Shown in pieces: positions 45,416 to 54,265 of a DNA stretch of 64,000 bases (position 1 is its first letter; each line of letters starts with the position of its first letter). A model generated the notes under the pieces. It searched no databases, was not told the DNA's origin, and worked only from the letters and a program-made list of their open reading frames with translations. Source of the DNA: Bradyrhizobium diazoefficiens USDA 110 (GTDB lineage Bacteria; Pseudomonadota; Alphaproteobacteria; Rhizobiales; Xanthobacteraceae); NCBI RefSeq assembly GCF_000011365.1, contig NC_004463.1, positions 8,046,001 to 8,110,000 of the forward strand, read 5' to 3'. The position numbers were made by a program, and so were the translations under genes.

Positions 45416-46315
45416 CTACAAGACCTCTGCCTCCATCTCCTGGTCGTCCGAAACCACCTTGATGTTCACGTCCATGGCTTCGAAGGCATCCCCGGAGCCG
45501 ATATAGACGCCGTGCAGCGGGATCGCCTGGCGCGGATCGCGGGCGACCGCGACCCGGATCAGGTCGCGGGTGCCGACGATGCCGTTGGTCGGATCGAACT
45601 CGATCCAGCCCGCGCTCGGCAAATAGACCTGCACCCAGGCGTGCGTCGAACCGCCGCCGACGTGCCGCTGCTCGATATCCTCCGGCACGAAGATGTAGCC
45701 GGAGACGAATCGCGCGGCGATGCCGAGCTGGCGCAGCGCCTCAATCATGAACAGCGCATAGTCCCGACAAGTTCCTGTGCCCGACTGCAAAGTGTCGAGC
45801 GGATGCTGCGTGCCCAACTCGTGGCGCTTGCGGTATTTGAACTGCTTGCGGATGCCGTGCGTCATGCCGCTCAAGATCTTGAAGGTCGGCGTCGGCGCGT
45901 CCTCGTCGAGGAAGCCGCGCGCCCACTCCGCGATCTCGCCGTCGGGATCGGTGTATTGCGGCGTGATGTACTGGACGAGATCGGGGAATTCCTCGTCGTC
46001 GTAGACGAAGGGATAGAAATAGGCCGGATCGTCCGGCGTCAGCGCGAACTCCTCCACCGGATTGTGCTCGACGGTGACATGCCAGTCGAAGAAAAGCGCG
46101 TCCGCGCGCTCGTCGAAATTGGCGATCGCGACCGAATTGCCGAACACGTCGTGGATCCAGTGCAGCGACATCGGCTCGGGCGAGATTTCGAGCCTGGAGT
46201 CGAGCACGCGCAGATCGTGCCCGTCGCGCGGACGGAGCATGATCCGGTGTTCGCCGAACGCCACGGGGCGGTTATAGCGATATTCGGTCTTGTGATGAAT
46301 CGTGAGCAGCGGCAT
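45416..46315 (-). CDS. Transglutaminase-like cysteine peptidase family protein
   Basis: A 299-residue protein with an N-terminal beta domain (Bact_transglu_N: LLTIHHKTEYRYNRPVAFGE in part) and a transglutaminase-like core. The triad is Cys183 (GTGTCRDYA), His225 (STHAWVQVY) and Asp241 (FDPTNG). Members are thought to be peptidases or amide-forming enzymes; specific role unknown. No signal peptide. It is divergent from the N-formylglutamate amidohydrolase gene with 90 bp between. Confidence 0.9.
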   Translation of the reverse strand: MPLLTIHHKTEYRYNRPVAFGEHRIMLRPRDGHDLRVLDSRLEISPEPMSLHWIHDVFGNSVAIANFDERADALFFDWHVTVEHNPVEEFALTPDDPAYFYPFVYDDEEFPDLVQYITPQYTDPDGEIAEWARGFLDEDAPTPTFKILSGMTHGIRKQFKYRKRHELGTQHPLDTLQSGTGTCRDYALFMIEALRQLGIAARFVSGYIFVPEDIEQRHVGGGSTHAWVQVYLPSAGWIEFDPTNGIVGTRDLIRVAVARDPRQAIPLHGVYIGSGDAFEAMDVNIKVVSDDQEMEAEVL

Positions 46316-46405
46316 CGTGAGGCGATCATGGTGACTTTGGGCGGATCAATCTATAGCGATTCTGCCCGATTCTTGGGGTGACTGCATTTTCCATAGGCAA
46401 TCAGG

Positions 46406-47209
46406 ATGGCTTTAGACACAGCCGACGCGACCGATCAACTGCTCGGCGAGGGTGACATTCCGCCAGTGCATGAGGTGAATGCGGCGGGGGCATCGCCCTT
46501 TCTGCTCACCGCGGATCACTACGGGCGGGTGCTGCCGCGCGCGCTCGGCGATCTCGGCGTCGCCGAGAACGAGCTGACGCGGCACATCGCCTGGGACATC
46601 GGCATTGCCGGCGTCGCCGAGCGGCTGGCAGAAATGCTGGATGCGCACCTGATTGCGCAGCGCTATTCGCGGCTCGTGATCGACTGCAACCGCCCGCCGG
46701 GCGCCGTGAGCTCGATTCCCGTGCTGTCCGAGGCAACGGCAATCCCGCGCAATGAGGGCATCTCCGCGGGCGAGCGCGCGGCAAGGCGGCGCGAGATTTT
46801 CGAGCCCTATCATCATCGCATCGATGCCACGATCGGCCGCCGCCTGCACGACAAGCGGCCGACGGTGCTGGTGTCGCTGCACAGCTTCACGTCGGTCTAT
46901 GCCGGTGATGAGCGGCCCTGGCATATCGGCGCGCTCTACAACCGCGACACGGTGCTGCCGCAGCTCCTGATCAAACATCTACGCGCCGAGAGCGATCTCG
47001 TCGTCGGCGACAACGAGCCCTATGCGGTCAACGACCTCACCGACTACACCATCCCCGTGCATGGCGAAGCCCGCGGCCTCGTCAACACCGGCATCGAGAT
47101 CCGCCAGGATCTGATCGCGGACCAGTCCGGCCAGCAGCAATGGGCCGAGCGGCTGGCAAGGATCTTTGCGGAGATCGAGCTGGAGTTGCGCGCGGAGAGG
47201 GTGGCATAG
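46406..47209 (+). CDS. N-formylglutamate amidohydrolase family protein
   Basis: A 267-residue enzyme of the FGase family, which in histidine degradation releases formate from N-formylglutamate. Matches include RHIAWDIGIAGVAERLA, LVIDCNRPPG, YHHRIDATIG and VSLHSFTSVYAG (His zinc/catalytic region). No hut genes are nearby, so the substrate may be another N-formyl amino acid. CAGG precedes ATG 46406. The stop is 21 bp before the convergent DUF3592 gene's stop. Confidence 0.85.
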   Translation: MALDTADATDQLLGEGDIPPVHEVNAAGASPFLLTADHYGRVLPRALGDLGVAENELTRHIAWDIGIAGVAERLAEMLDAHLIAQRYSRLVIDCNRPPGAVSSIPVLSEATAIPRNEGISAGERAARRREIFEPYHHRIDATIGRRLHDKRPTVLVSLHSFTSVYAGDERPWHIGALYNRDTVLPQLLIKHLRAESDLVVGDNEPYAVNDLTDYTIPVHGEARGLVNTGIEIRQDLIADQSGQQQWAERLARIFAEIELELRAERVA

Positions 47210-47230
47210 CCAGCCAGGCCGGCGCTGCGG

Positions 47231-48238
47231 TCAGCCGCCACGCGTTGCCACGAACACCGCGAGCGCGGCAAAGATCGCGGCGATGCCCCACAGCACGTAG
47301 GCGATGCGGCCGTCGCCGCGGGCGTCGAGCGTGGCCTCGGCCGGGTTGTCGGGGTTGACGCGGACCTCGACGGTCGCGCCGTCCTGATAGCGTGACATCA
47401 GCTTTCGCAGCATCTCGTCAGACGCCGACGGCGTTCCTGCCGCGACGCGCGCGCATTCATTGGTGTAGCTGACGTTCTGATAGAGGTAGGTGTAGGTCAC
47501 GCGCTTGCCGAACATCTCGGTGCCGCGGCGCTCGCCCGGCTCGCTCGCCTGGTGATATTCCTCGATTCCCGACAGCTTGATCGTGCCCGGCACGGTCGGC
47601 CACCGCGTCGCCATCGAGGCCTGCCGCTGCACGGCCCACGCCATCAGCGCGATGACGAGGCCGAACGCACCGAAGGCGACGACCAGGCCCGCGAGATCGG
47701 GCCGTGCGACGTGATGGGCGAGATATTGGTAACTCTGGTTGAGACCGAAGGCCGAGCCGAACACGATGGCGAGCACGATCACCGTGCCGATGCCGAGACA
47801 GCCCCACAGGCCTTTGGGCAGATCGCGCTCCAGCACGGCCTGATCGGGATGGCGCGAATTGTAGTAGACGGTGACGATGCTGCCGGCGGGATATTTCGCG
47901 AGCTTCTCGGCGACCTGGAAATTGCCGAGGTCTTCGCCGATCGAAATGCGGTTGCAGCGCAGCTTGCGGCCGCCGACCGAATATTCGTAGGTCACGTTGG
48001 CGAAGTTGCGGTTCTCCATCCGATAGCCGTCTTCGCGCTCGTCGTCTGACACCCTGACCTCGCGCACCTCGGCAACTGATGTAACCACCTTGCCGGGTGC
48101 CTGCGGCCAGCTCCGCGCCTCGCGCGCCTGCCAGGTCTTCACGACGGCGGCAATCAGGATCAGCGCGAGCGGCGCAAGCAGCATCGCGTAAACGAGCGGG
48201 GGCAGAGCAGGCACGGCAAAATCCTTCGTCAGCGGCAA
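47231..48238 (-). CDS. DUF3592 membrane protein with duplicated domain
   Basis: A 335-residue protein with four helices and two copies of the DUF3592 beta domain. The first copy ends VYYNSRHPDQAVLERDL and the second VRVNPDNPAEATLDARG, each preceded by a similar beta segment (RVTYTYLYQNVSYTNE; NVTYEYSVGGRKLRCN) and followed by a helix. Family function is unknown. Internal duplication within one chain is seen directly in the sequence. Confidence 0.8.
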   Translation of the reverse strand: MPLTKDFAVPALPPLVYAMLLAPLALILIAAVVKTWQAREARSWPQAPGKVVTSVAEVREVRVSDDEREDGYRMENRNFANVTYEYSVGGRKLRCNRISIGEDLGNFQVAEKLAKYPAGSIVTVYYNSRHPDQAVLERDLPKGLWGCLGIGTVIVLAIVFGSAFGLNQSYQYLAHHVARPDLAGLVVAFGAFGLVIALMAWAVQRQASMATRWPTVPGTIKLSGIEEYHQASEPGERRGTEMFGKRVTYTYLYQNVSYTNECARVAAGTPSASDEMLRKLMSRYQDGATVEVRVNPDNPAEATLDARGDGRIAYVLWGIAAIFAALAVFVATRGG

Positions 48239-48296
48239 TGCCCGATTGGACGCATTGCCGCCGCGAAGGGTTCAAACCAAACCGGCCTCTGGAAGG

Positions 48297-48914
48297 TTAT
48301 TTCGCCCTGGTCAGCGCCAGCCAGATGCCGCCGCCGATCATGAAGCCGCCGGAGATGCGCGACATCATCCGCGTGCGGCGGGCCGAGAAGAATTTTCGCG
48401 CGCGGCCGGCTGCAATCGCGTAGAGTGCGTCCGTCATCGCCGCGGTGACCATGAAAGTTGCGCCGAGCAGTGCGACTTGCGGGAAGTGGTCGCGGTTCAT
48501 GTCCATGAACTGCGGGATGAAGGCACCGAAGAACACCAGCACCTTCGGGTTCGATAGCAACACCAGGAAACCTTGCAGGAAGAACCCGCCGCGCGGCGGC
48601 GGAGGCGGCTGGTCGACATTGACGCCCTCGACCGGCGCCCAGATCAGCTTGATGCCGAGCCAGACCAGGTAGGCGGCGCCGGCAAAGCGCACCCAGTCGA
48701 ACCAGTAGCCCATGGTCGCCATCAGCGACGTCAGGCCGATCGCAACGATGCCGATGACGATGGCGAGCCCGGCCTGCGCGCCAAGGACATTGGTCAACGC
48801 CGCACGCGTGCCGTGACGCAGGCCGTTGGCGATGACGAGGGTGACGATAGGACCCGGCAGCAGCGCCAGCGCAATGCAGGCGGCGACAAAGGCGAGATAG
48901 GCTTGCATGGACAT
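48297..48914 (-). CDS. LysE-family amino acid exporter
   Basis: A 205-residue, six-helix LysE/RhtB-family exporter. LALLPGPIVTLVIANGLRHG (in part) is the first loop, then GAAYLVWLGIKLIWAP and NPKVLVFFGAFIPQFMD. ATG 48914 is chosen; a Met two codons later also fits. It differs clearly from the copy at 32903. A Pro run (QPPPPPRGG) occurs in the middle loop. Substrate unknown. Confidence 0.9.
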   Translation of the reverse strand: MSMQAYLAFVAACIALALLPGPIVTLVIANGLRHGTRAALTNVLGAQAGLAIVIGIVAIGLTSLMATMGYWFDWVRFAGAAYLVWLGIKLIWAPVEGVNVDQPPPPPRGGFFLQGFLVLLSNPKVLVFFGAFIPQFMDMNRDHFPQVALLGATFMVTAAMTDALYAIAAGRARKFFSARRTRMMSRISGGFMIGGGIWLALTRAK

Positions 48915-49012
48915 CAGGGAGGGACTCGGCTGAAAGCGGTTGAAGGCATTAATGCACGGGAAGAACGGGAACGGAAGACAGATGAGCGCAGTGTGCCCGC
49001 CCAACCACCGGT

Positions 49013-49111
49013 GTCATACCCCGCGGAGGCGGGGTATCCAGTACGCCGCGGCTTCTCGGTATCCCACGAGCGCCTCGGAATACTGGATCACCCGCTTTCG
49101 CGGGTGATGAC
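49013..49111. repeat. Dispersed palindromic repeat, family D, copy 2
   Basis: Counterpart of 29722..29835: GGTATCCAGTACGCCGCGG-like text, GGAATACTGGATC and GGGTGATGACA. Outer ends inverted. Confidence 0.75.
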
Positions 49112-49141
49112 AGCGGAGAACGTGGCGCGGGTCGCGCCCCC

Positions 49142-49675
49142 TCACCGCCCATCCAATGCAGCAGCCATCCATTGCTTCATCTCCTCCGTTTCCAGAAGCA
49201 CGAGCGCGGCGCGCTGCGCGGCATTCGCCTCGCCCGCGCCTTGCGCCACCGCGACGAGCAGATCGCAGCGGCGCGACAGCGCGAGGCCGGCGGCGGCATG
49301 GCGCGCGCCGTCGGGCATGTCGAGATCGTAGTGCCTGATGCGGCCCTGCATGGCGGCGACGCTCACGGCCTCGCCCGGCGCGACCGGCGTGAAGCGTGGA
49401 CTGATCAGGTCGATATCGGTGACACGATCGACCTCGTCGTCATCGGCAACGCCGGTGTCGCAATTGCAGAAGCCGCGCTTGGCGCGGACGTAGAGCTCGA
49501 CGCCATCGCAGCCGCCCGCCGTACAACGGAACGCGCGGCCGGCGGGCCAGCCGTCGCGGGGAAACGGCCAGCTCATCTCCTGCCAATGCCCGGCGCGGTC
49601 CGTCGCATGGACACGCAGACCGGGCAGCGCGCCGAGGGCGATCAAGGCCATCAGCATCCTCGCCCCGCGCCGCAT
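49142..49675 (-). CDS. Secreted cysteine-rich protein, unknown
   Basis: A 177-residue protein with a signal peptide (LMALIALGALPGLRVHA) and a mature N-terminal half with five cysteines (RCTAGGC then GFCNC and later RRCDLL). The later half has a long helix (EANAAQRAALVLLETEEM). Its start lies 2 bp after the stop of the LVIVD-repeat gene upstream, so both are on one transcript and may work together in the periplasm. No family recognised. Confidence 0.7.
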   Translation of the reverse strand: MRRGARMLMALIALGALPGLRVHATDRAGHWQEMSWPFPRDGWPAGRAFRCTAGGCDGVELYVRAKRGFCNCDTGVADDDEVDRVTDIDLISPRFTPVAPGEAVSVAAMQGRIRHYDLDMPDGARHAAAGLALSRRCDLLVAVAQGAGEANAAQRAALVLLETEEMKQWMAAALDGR

Positions 49676-49677
49676 CG

Positions 49678-51123
49678 TCAGCTCTTCGGCGGGCCGGCGA
49701 CGGCGCGCGCGGGACCGGTCAGTTCGAGGATATGCAGGCCGGTGTTGGCGCGGTCGACGATGTAGATGTAGCCGCGATCATCCGTCTCCACATTGTTGGT
49801 CTGGATCGCGACCTTGCAGCGTTCGCCGCCTTCGATCGGGATGCAGCGCTTGTCGGTCGCGCTCGTGATCGACGGAATGAAATAGCCGACCTCCTTGGGG
49901 TGATAGGGGTCGCGGATGTCGAGCGCGCGCACGCCGGCATTGAAGAAGGCGATGAAAGCCAGCTTCTTGTAGTAGACCGGCGCCATGCTCTCGTTCGAGG
50001 AGTGCGAGCCGAAGCGGCCGCCGCGCTGGCAGAACTGTCCGCTCGCCTCCGGCACGGTATAGCTCGAGATCATCATCGGCCGCGTCTCGGTGGTGACGTC
50101 CGCGAACCACACCATCTGCCGCGCCTCGCCGCATTCGTTGAGGATCGCCTCGTCCACGATCATCACGATGTCGCGGGTCCTGCCGTCCTTGTCCTCGGAA
50201 AATTCCGCAACGGGCATGTCGAGCATCGGGAACGTCGTGTGCGCGCCGTTGAAGGCGGACATCGGCATCCGCGCAATCTCGGGATAGCGCAGATTGTCCG
50301 GCGTCGGCTCCTTCGGCCCGTTCAGGAGCTTGTCACGATCGACGATCTGAAGGATGCCGCCCTTGTTGGTGCCGTACCCGAAAAAGACGCGATTGCCTTG
50401 GGGCCCGGTCGAGATCGGCCCGTGCAGTTCGGTCGGTACCGCGCCGGTGGCGCCGGGCTCCTGACCGGGCAGGCCGAAGTCGCGGATCTTCTGCGGATGC
50501 GCGGGATCGGAGAGGTCATAGACCTGCGTCATGCGCCGCGTGCGCCAGTCCGGCGCGCCCGAAACGAGAAAGGCGATACCGGTGTCGCATTCCCACCAGC
50601 TCTTGTGCGTGTCCTTCAAGCCGCCAATGCGCGCGATCAGCACAGGGCTGGCGGGATCGGCGACGTTCCAGATCTCATGCGCCTCGCTGCCGAAGGTGCG
50701 CAGCATGTACACCGCATTCGGATCGCCCTTCGGCAACGACTTGCCGTCGCAGACCCGCACCATCTGCGCGCCGCCGGATTCATATTTGCCTTCCTGCCCC
50801 GGCAGGTGACGCAGATATTTGGGATGCGCGGGATCGGTGACGTCGACGATCGAGGTTCCGTTCGGCTCCGCCTGTCCCGTCATCGGATTGACGGGAGCGG
50901 GCACGTCGTCGGTGCCGCCGTGATGGCCGATATAGGCGATCCAGCGCTCGCCCTGATGATGGATGGTCGGCTGATAGGCGCTGCGCGCCTGGAGGTCGTT
51001 GGTCCCGACCAGCTTCATGTTGGAAGCTTCCGGCGGCGCGCCGATCGTCTGCTTCTGCGCGTAGGCCGGTGTGCCGCAAGCGAAGAAGACGAGGCCCGCG
51101 GCAGTTAAGACGCAACGGAACAT
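49678..51123 (-). CDS. Secreted LVIVD-repeat beta-propeller protein
   Basis: A 481-residue exported protein. GGGAGG precedes ATG 51123. Signal peptide about 1-22 (ending PAYA). It contains repeated blades of the type VDVTDPAHPKYLRHL, VADPASPVLIARIGGL, VYDLSDPAHPQKI and LDIRDPYHPKEVGYF, the LVIVD pattern of surface or periplasmic beta-propellers. Its activity is unknown. A 2-bp gap separates it from the cysteine-rich partner. Confidence 0.85.
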   Translation of the reverse strand: MFRCVLTAAGLVFFACGTPAYAQKQTIGAPPEASNMKLVGTNDLQARSAYQPTIHHQGERWIAYIGHHGGTDDVPAPVNPMTGQAEPNGTSIVDVTDPAHPKYLRHLPGQEGKYESGGAQMVRVCDGKSLPKGDPNAVYMLRTFGSEAHEIWNVADPASPVLIARIGGLKDTHKSWWECDTGIAFLVSGAPDWRTRRMTQVYDLSDPAHPQKIRDFGLPGQEPGATGAVPTELHGPISTGPQGNRVFFGYGTNKGGILQIVDRDKLLNGPKEPTPDNLRYPEIARMPMSAFNGAHTTFPMLDMPVAEFSEDKDGRTRDIVMIVDEAILNECGEARQMVWFADVTTETRPMMISSYTVPEASGQFCQRGGRFGSHSSNESMAPVYYKKLAFIAFFNAGVRALDIRDPYHPKEVGYFIPSITSATDKRCIPIEGGERCKVAIQTNNVETDDRGYIYIVDRANTGLHILELTGPARAVAGPPKS

Positions 51124-51209
51124 GAATCCTCCCGGAACCAATCTGCGTTGGCTGAGCTGAAAGGCTAGCACAGCCGACTGCAGGCGCCCAGAACACGATT
51201 TCGCGGCCA

Positions 51210-51287
51210 GTCATTCCGGGGCGCACGAAGTGCGAACCCGGAATCTCGAGATTCCGGGTTCGACGCTGATGCGTCCCCCGGAATGAC
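51210..51287. repeat. Dispersed palindromic repeat, family A
   Basis: Ends GTCATTCCGGGGCGC and CCCCCGGAATGAC. The inner part is CCCGGAATCTCGAGATTCCG, itself palindromic. It ends 7 bp before the -35 of the ArsR gene. Confidence 0.85.
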
Positions 51288-51294
51288 GTGCCGC

Positions 51295-51324
51295 TTGACA
51301 TGCAACCATTTGGTTGCCTATTGT
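51295..51324 (+). promoter_or_regulatory. Promoter with palindromic operator in its spacer (arsR-SRPBCC operon)
   Basis: TTGACA at 51295..51300, TATTGT at 51319..51324 (18-bp spacer). GCAACCA (51302..51308) and TGGTTGC (51311..51317) fill the spacer as a 7-2-7 palindrome. A start 7 nt after the -10 falls on the ATG (51332), so the mRNA may be leaderless. Autorepression by the ArsR protein is the likely reading. Confidence 0.65.
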
Positions 51325-51331
51325 CACCGCC

Positions 51332-51646
51332 ATGGATGAGGTCTTCAAAGCGCTCGCCGACGCGTCACGACGATCGCTGCTCGACAGGCTTCACGCCAGG
51401 AACGGCCAGACGCTGAACGAACTCTGCGAAGGCCTCGCGATGACGCGGCAGGCCGTGACCAAGCATCTGGTGATTCTGGAAGAGGCCAACCTGGTCACGG
51501 CCATCAGGCATGGCCGCGAGAAGCTGCATTACCTCAATCCGGTGCCGATCCATCAGATCGGCGAACGCTGGATCAGAAAGTTCGAACGCGGCAAGCTCGC
51601 CGCGCTCGGCGAGTTGAAACGCCAGTTGGAGAAGCGCGATGAGTAA
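51332..51646 (+). CDS. ArsR-family transcriptional regulator
   Basis: A 104-residue winged-helix repressor with the ArsR pattern: ALADASRRSLLDRLHARNGQ, LNELCEGLAMTRQAVTKHLV (recognition helix) and HGREKLHYLNPVP. No metal-binding Cys pair (ELCVCDL type) is present, so it is of the group linked to SRPBCC proteins rather than a metal sensor. Starts at ATG 51332 with no ribosome binding site, consistent with a leaderless message. Its end overlaps the next start. Confidence 0.9.
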   Translation: MDEVFKALADASRRSLLDRLHARNGQTLNELCEGLAMTRQAVTKHLVILEEANLVTAIRHGREKLHYLNPVPIHQIGERWIRKFERGKLAALGELKRQLEKRDE

Positions 51647-52109
51647 GCCGCAATTCGTCTATGTGAGCTATATCGAGACCTCGCCGGAAAAGCTGTGGGA
51701 GGCGCTGACGTCGAGCGAGTTCACCAGGCAATACTGGTTCGGCGCCGAGATCCGTTCCGACTGGAAGGTCGGCTCGCCCTTCGCGCTTCTGCTGGACGGC
51801 GAAATCACCGATTCCGGCGAGATCCTCGAGGCCGATCCGCCGCGGCGCCTGTCCTACAGCTTCAAGCACCAGAAATACGAAGAGCTCCGCGGCGAGCCGA
51901 TCTCGCGCGTCGTCTTCACCATCGAACCGTTCGGCTCGCTCGTGCGTTTGACCGTGCTGCATGACGGCTTCGTCGAGGGCGGCAAATATCTCGGCGCCGT
52001 CTCCAATGGCTGGCCGGCGATCCTGTCAGGCCTCAAGAGCCTGTTGGAGCGAGGCAAGGTGCTCGCCATTCCCCGCGCAGCCCTCAACAAGGGATTCGAC
52101 GCAAAATGA
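51639..52109 (+). CDS. SRPBCC (AHSA1-like) protein 1
   Basis: A 156-residue START/AHSA1-like hydrophobic-pocket protein: VYVSYIETSPEKLWEALTSS, YWFGAEIRSDWKVGSPFALL, then RRLSYSFKH and WPAILSGLKSLLE. It overlaps the ArsR stop by 8 bp. Members of this type are often paired with an ArsR repressor; ligand unknown. Confidence 0.88.
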   Translation: MSKPQFVYVSYIETSPEKLWEALTSSEFTRQYWFGAEIRSDWKVGSPFALLLDGEITDSGEILEADPPRRLSYSFKHQKYEELRGEPISRVVFTIEPFGSLVRLTVLHDGFVEGGKYLGAVSNGWPAILSGLKSLLERGKVLAIPRAALNKGFDAK

Positions 52110-52618
52110 ACCTCGATCAATTCAAGCCGCTCACCGTCTATACCATCTACATCGCCTCCACACCGGAGAAGGTGTGGGAGGCGCTGACCTCGGCCGAGTT
52201 CAGCCGGCAGTATTTCTTCGGCAACGCCGTGGAGGTCGAGCCGCGGCTCGGCGGCGCGTTCGTCGTGCGCACGCCCGACGGCGCCCTGCACATCAGCGGC
52301 GAGGTCCTCGCTTACGATCCGCCGCGAAAGCTCTCGGTCACCTTCAACGTCAACTGGCCGGATCTGATCGAGAAGCTCGGCCCGACCCTCGTCACCTACG
52401 AGATCGAAGAGGTCGGCGACGCGGTCCGTCTCACCATGAGCGAAGGCCATGACCGGCCGCTCAGCGACGACATCCTCTCCGGCGGACGGCAGGGCTGGCC
52501 CGCCATCCTCTCCAGCCTCAAGAGCATGCTCGAGACCGGCAAGCCGCTGGTGGTGAAGATGGGCCCGCCGCAGCGGATGCTGGATGCCCTGAAGGCGATG
52601 GGGATCAAGACGCCGTAG
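52106..52618 (+). CDS. SRPBCC (AHSA1-like) protein 2
   Basis: A 170-residue paralogue of the upstream protein (shared STPEKVWEALTSAEFSRQY, AYDPPRKLSVTF, WPAILSSLKSMLE). ATGA overlap with the upstream stop. The two look like a tandem duplication within the operon. Ligand and role unknown. Confidence 0.88.
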   Translation: MNLDQFKPLTVYTIYIASTPEKVWEALTSAEFSRQYFFGNAVEVEPRLGGAFVVRTPDGALHISGEVLAYDPPRKLSVTFNVNWPDLIEKLGPTLVTYEIEEVGDAVRLTMSEGHDRPLSDDILSGGRQGWPAILSSLKSMLETGKPLVVKMGPPQRMLDALKAMGIKTP

Positions 52619-52636
52619 CGGCCGGAATCTGCGCCC

Positions 52637-52816
52637 TCATCGCTTCTTCTTCGCCGGCGGCGGTTGAATCTCGTCGATCTTGCGACGGCAATCCCCTTCC
52701 GAATCGTGCGGGCCCGAGACAAAGGTCCCACTGACCTTGATCGCGTACCAGCCCGACTCCACGCCGAGCCGGAGTGCTTCGTCTGTCTTGACGTGTCGTG
52801 GGGAGAGAGTTTGCAT
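52637..52816 (-). CDS. Small conserved-looking protein, 59 residues
   Basis: ATG at 52816, TGA at 52637. The product has the pattern HVKTDEALRLGVESGWYAIK followed by VSGTFVSGPHDSEGDC and a basic Pro-rich end QPPPAKKKR. Hydrophobic/polar alternation and charge look protein-like, and no other frame here does. No strong ribosome binding site was seen. It converges on the SRPBCC operon. Function unknown. Confidence 0.6.
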   Translation of the reverse strand: MQTLSPRHVKTDEALRLGVESGWYAIKVSGTFVSGPHDSEGDCRRKIDEIQPPPAKKKR

Positions 52817-53196
52817 CAGGTGCTTTCGGTTGGCGTTCGATCTCGTATCGAACCGCGGTGGAATCTTTCAGGCATATCCGGCACGCGCCCGCCGCGTCCG
52901 ACTCACCCGCGGGAACGGGCAATATGCGCAACCATCGCCGTTACGATGGCGTGATGAGCCAGCTCCGCCGGTGCGAGGAATGAGCCGTTTCACGTCGCGC
53001 GCGCATGGTCACGGCGCCGCGTGTGCGAAAGGACGACCGGACTTTCCGACATTGGCGCACCGTGCGCGCAATCACTGCAATTAGCTATCGTTTTCTCGCC
53101 CGCGCCGCGCTTTTGACGCGCCAAATGCCGTTCTCGATCGAATAAGGCCGCCGAAGCCTCGTTTTCGACTGCTTGGTCGTGCGTCGGGCTTGCCTC
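52817..53196 (-). other. Intergenic region (380 bp)
   Basis: Between the 59-residue gene and the DUF2189 gene. No gene, repeat or strong hairpin was recognised. Confidence 0.4.
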
Positions 53197-53970
53197 TCAC
53201 GGCACCGGCGCCACCAGACGCCGATAGAGATGCCACGTCGCATGGCCGAGCACCGGCAGCGTCACGATCAGCCCGAGGAAGTAAGGCAGCGCGGAGACGA
53301 TCAGCAGCATCACGATCACGGCCGCCCAACCGATCATCGGCAGCGGGCTGGTCACGACCGCGCGCACGCTCGTCACCATGGCCGTGACGAAATCGACCTC
53401 GCGGTCGAGCAGCAACGGAAACGACACCACGGTGAGCGAGAACAGGATCAGCGACAACACGGCGCCGACCGCGTTGCCGATGGCGAGGAACAGCAGACCC
53501 TCATTGGTCGTCAGCACCACCGTCATGAACTCCTGAAGGCTCGAGAACGAGGCGTGCAGGCCGAGCAGCAGCGCGATCAGGAGCCTCACCTGGTACATCC
53601 AGATCACGAACATGAACAGCGTGACGAACGCCATCCAGCCGATCTCGCTGCGCGAGCGTATCGCCGACCAGATCGCGCCGAAGGAGACGGGCTCGCCGCG
53701 CTCGCGGCGGCGGCTGACCTCGTAGAGACCGATCGCGACGAACGGGCCGATCAGCGCGAAACCGGCGGCCAGGGGATAGACCAGGTAGACCATGCCGAAA
53801 GCGGTGAGGCAGAGCATGATGGCGATGCCGCCGGCGGCATAGAGTGCGCCGAAGCAAAGCCCGTAGAGCGGCAGCGCCTGGAAATCGCGGAGACCCTCGA
53901 CCAGCGCCTCGGCAATGTCGGTCGCCATAACGGGACGCACCACCGGATCGACCTTGCCCGAGATGGACAT
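53197..53970 (-). CDS. DUF2189 family membrane protein
   Basis: A 257-residue protein with six to seven helices, DUF2189-like: IAEALVEGLRDFQALPLYGL at the N-terminus, GFALIGPFVAIGLYEVSRRRERG (in part), and VVSFPLLLDREVDFVTAMVTS (in part) followed by a helical C-terminus. GAGGAGGAAG before ATG 53970 fixes the start. Function unknown. The region before it holds the divergent hybrid kinase promoter. Confidence 0.85.
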   Translation of the reverse strand: MSISGKVDPVVRPVMATDIAEALVEGLRDFQALPLYGLCFGALYAAGGIAIMLCLTAFGMVYLVYPLAAGFALIGPFVAIGLYEVSRRRERGEPVSFGAIWSAIRSRSEIGWMAFVTLFMFVIWMYQVRLLIALLLGLHASFSSLQEFMTVVLTTNEGLLFLAIGNAVGAVLSLILFSLTVVSFPLLLDREVDFVTAMVTSVRAVVTSPLPMIGWAAVIVMLLIVSALPYFLGLIVTLPVLGHATWHLYRRLVAPVP

Positions 53971-54265
53971 CAGCTTCCTCCTCATTTGCCGGTGCGATCT
54001 TCGTCGCACGCGGATCGTCCGTGATATTAGCGCCGTCGGGCGCCGCGCGCACGCGCAGTTTGGTTCCGGATGACGGTATCCTGGGAGCCCGGCGGCGCTG
54101 CGTCGACGCCCCCTGTCGGGGGCTCACCCGTGCTGCGCGCAACCTCAGAATCTTTCCCCCCTCGAGGGCTTTTGGGCACGATGCCTATGGACGGAACGGA
54201 CGGTGGTGCCGCAAATTGCACCTTCGAACCAGCACACGCGATGACCAGAGCGGACCACCCGACCG
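53971..54265. other. Intergenic region between divergent genes (295 bp)
   Basis: Should hold promoters of the DUF2189 gene and of the histidine kinase. Nothing further recognised. Confidence 0.4.
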
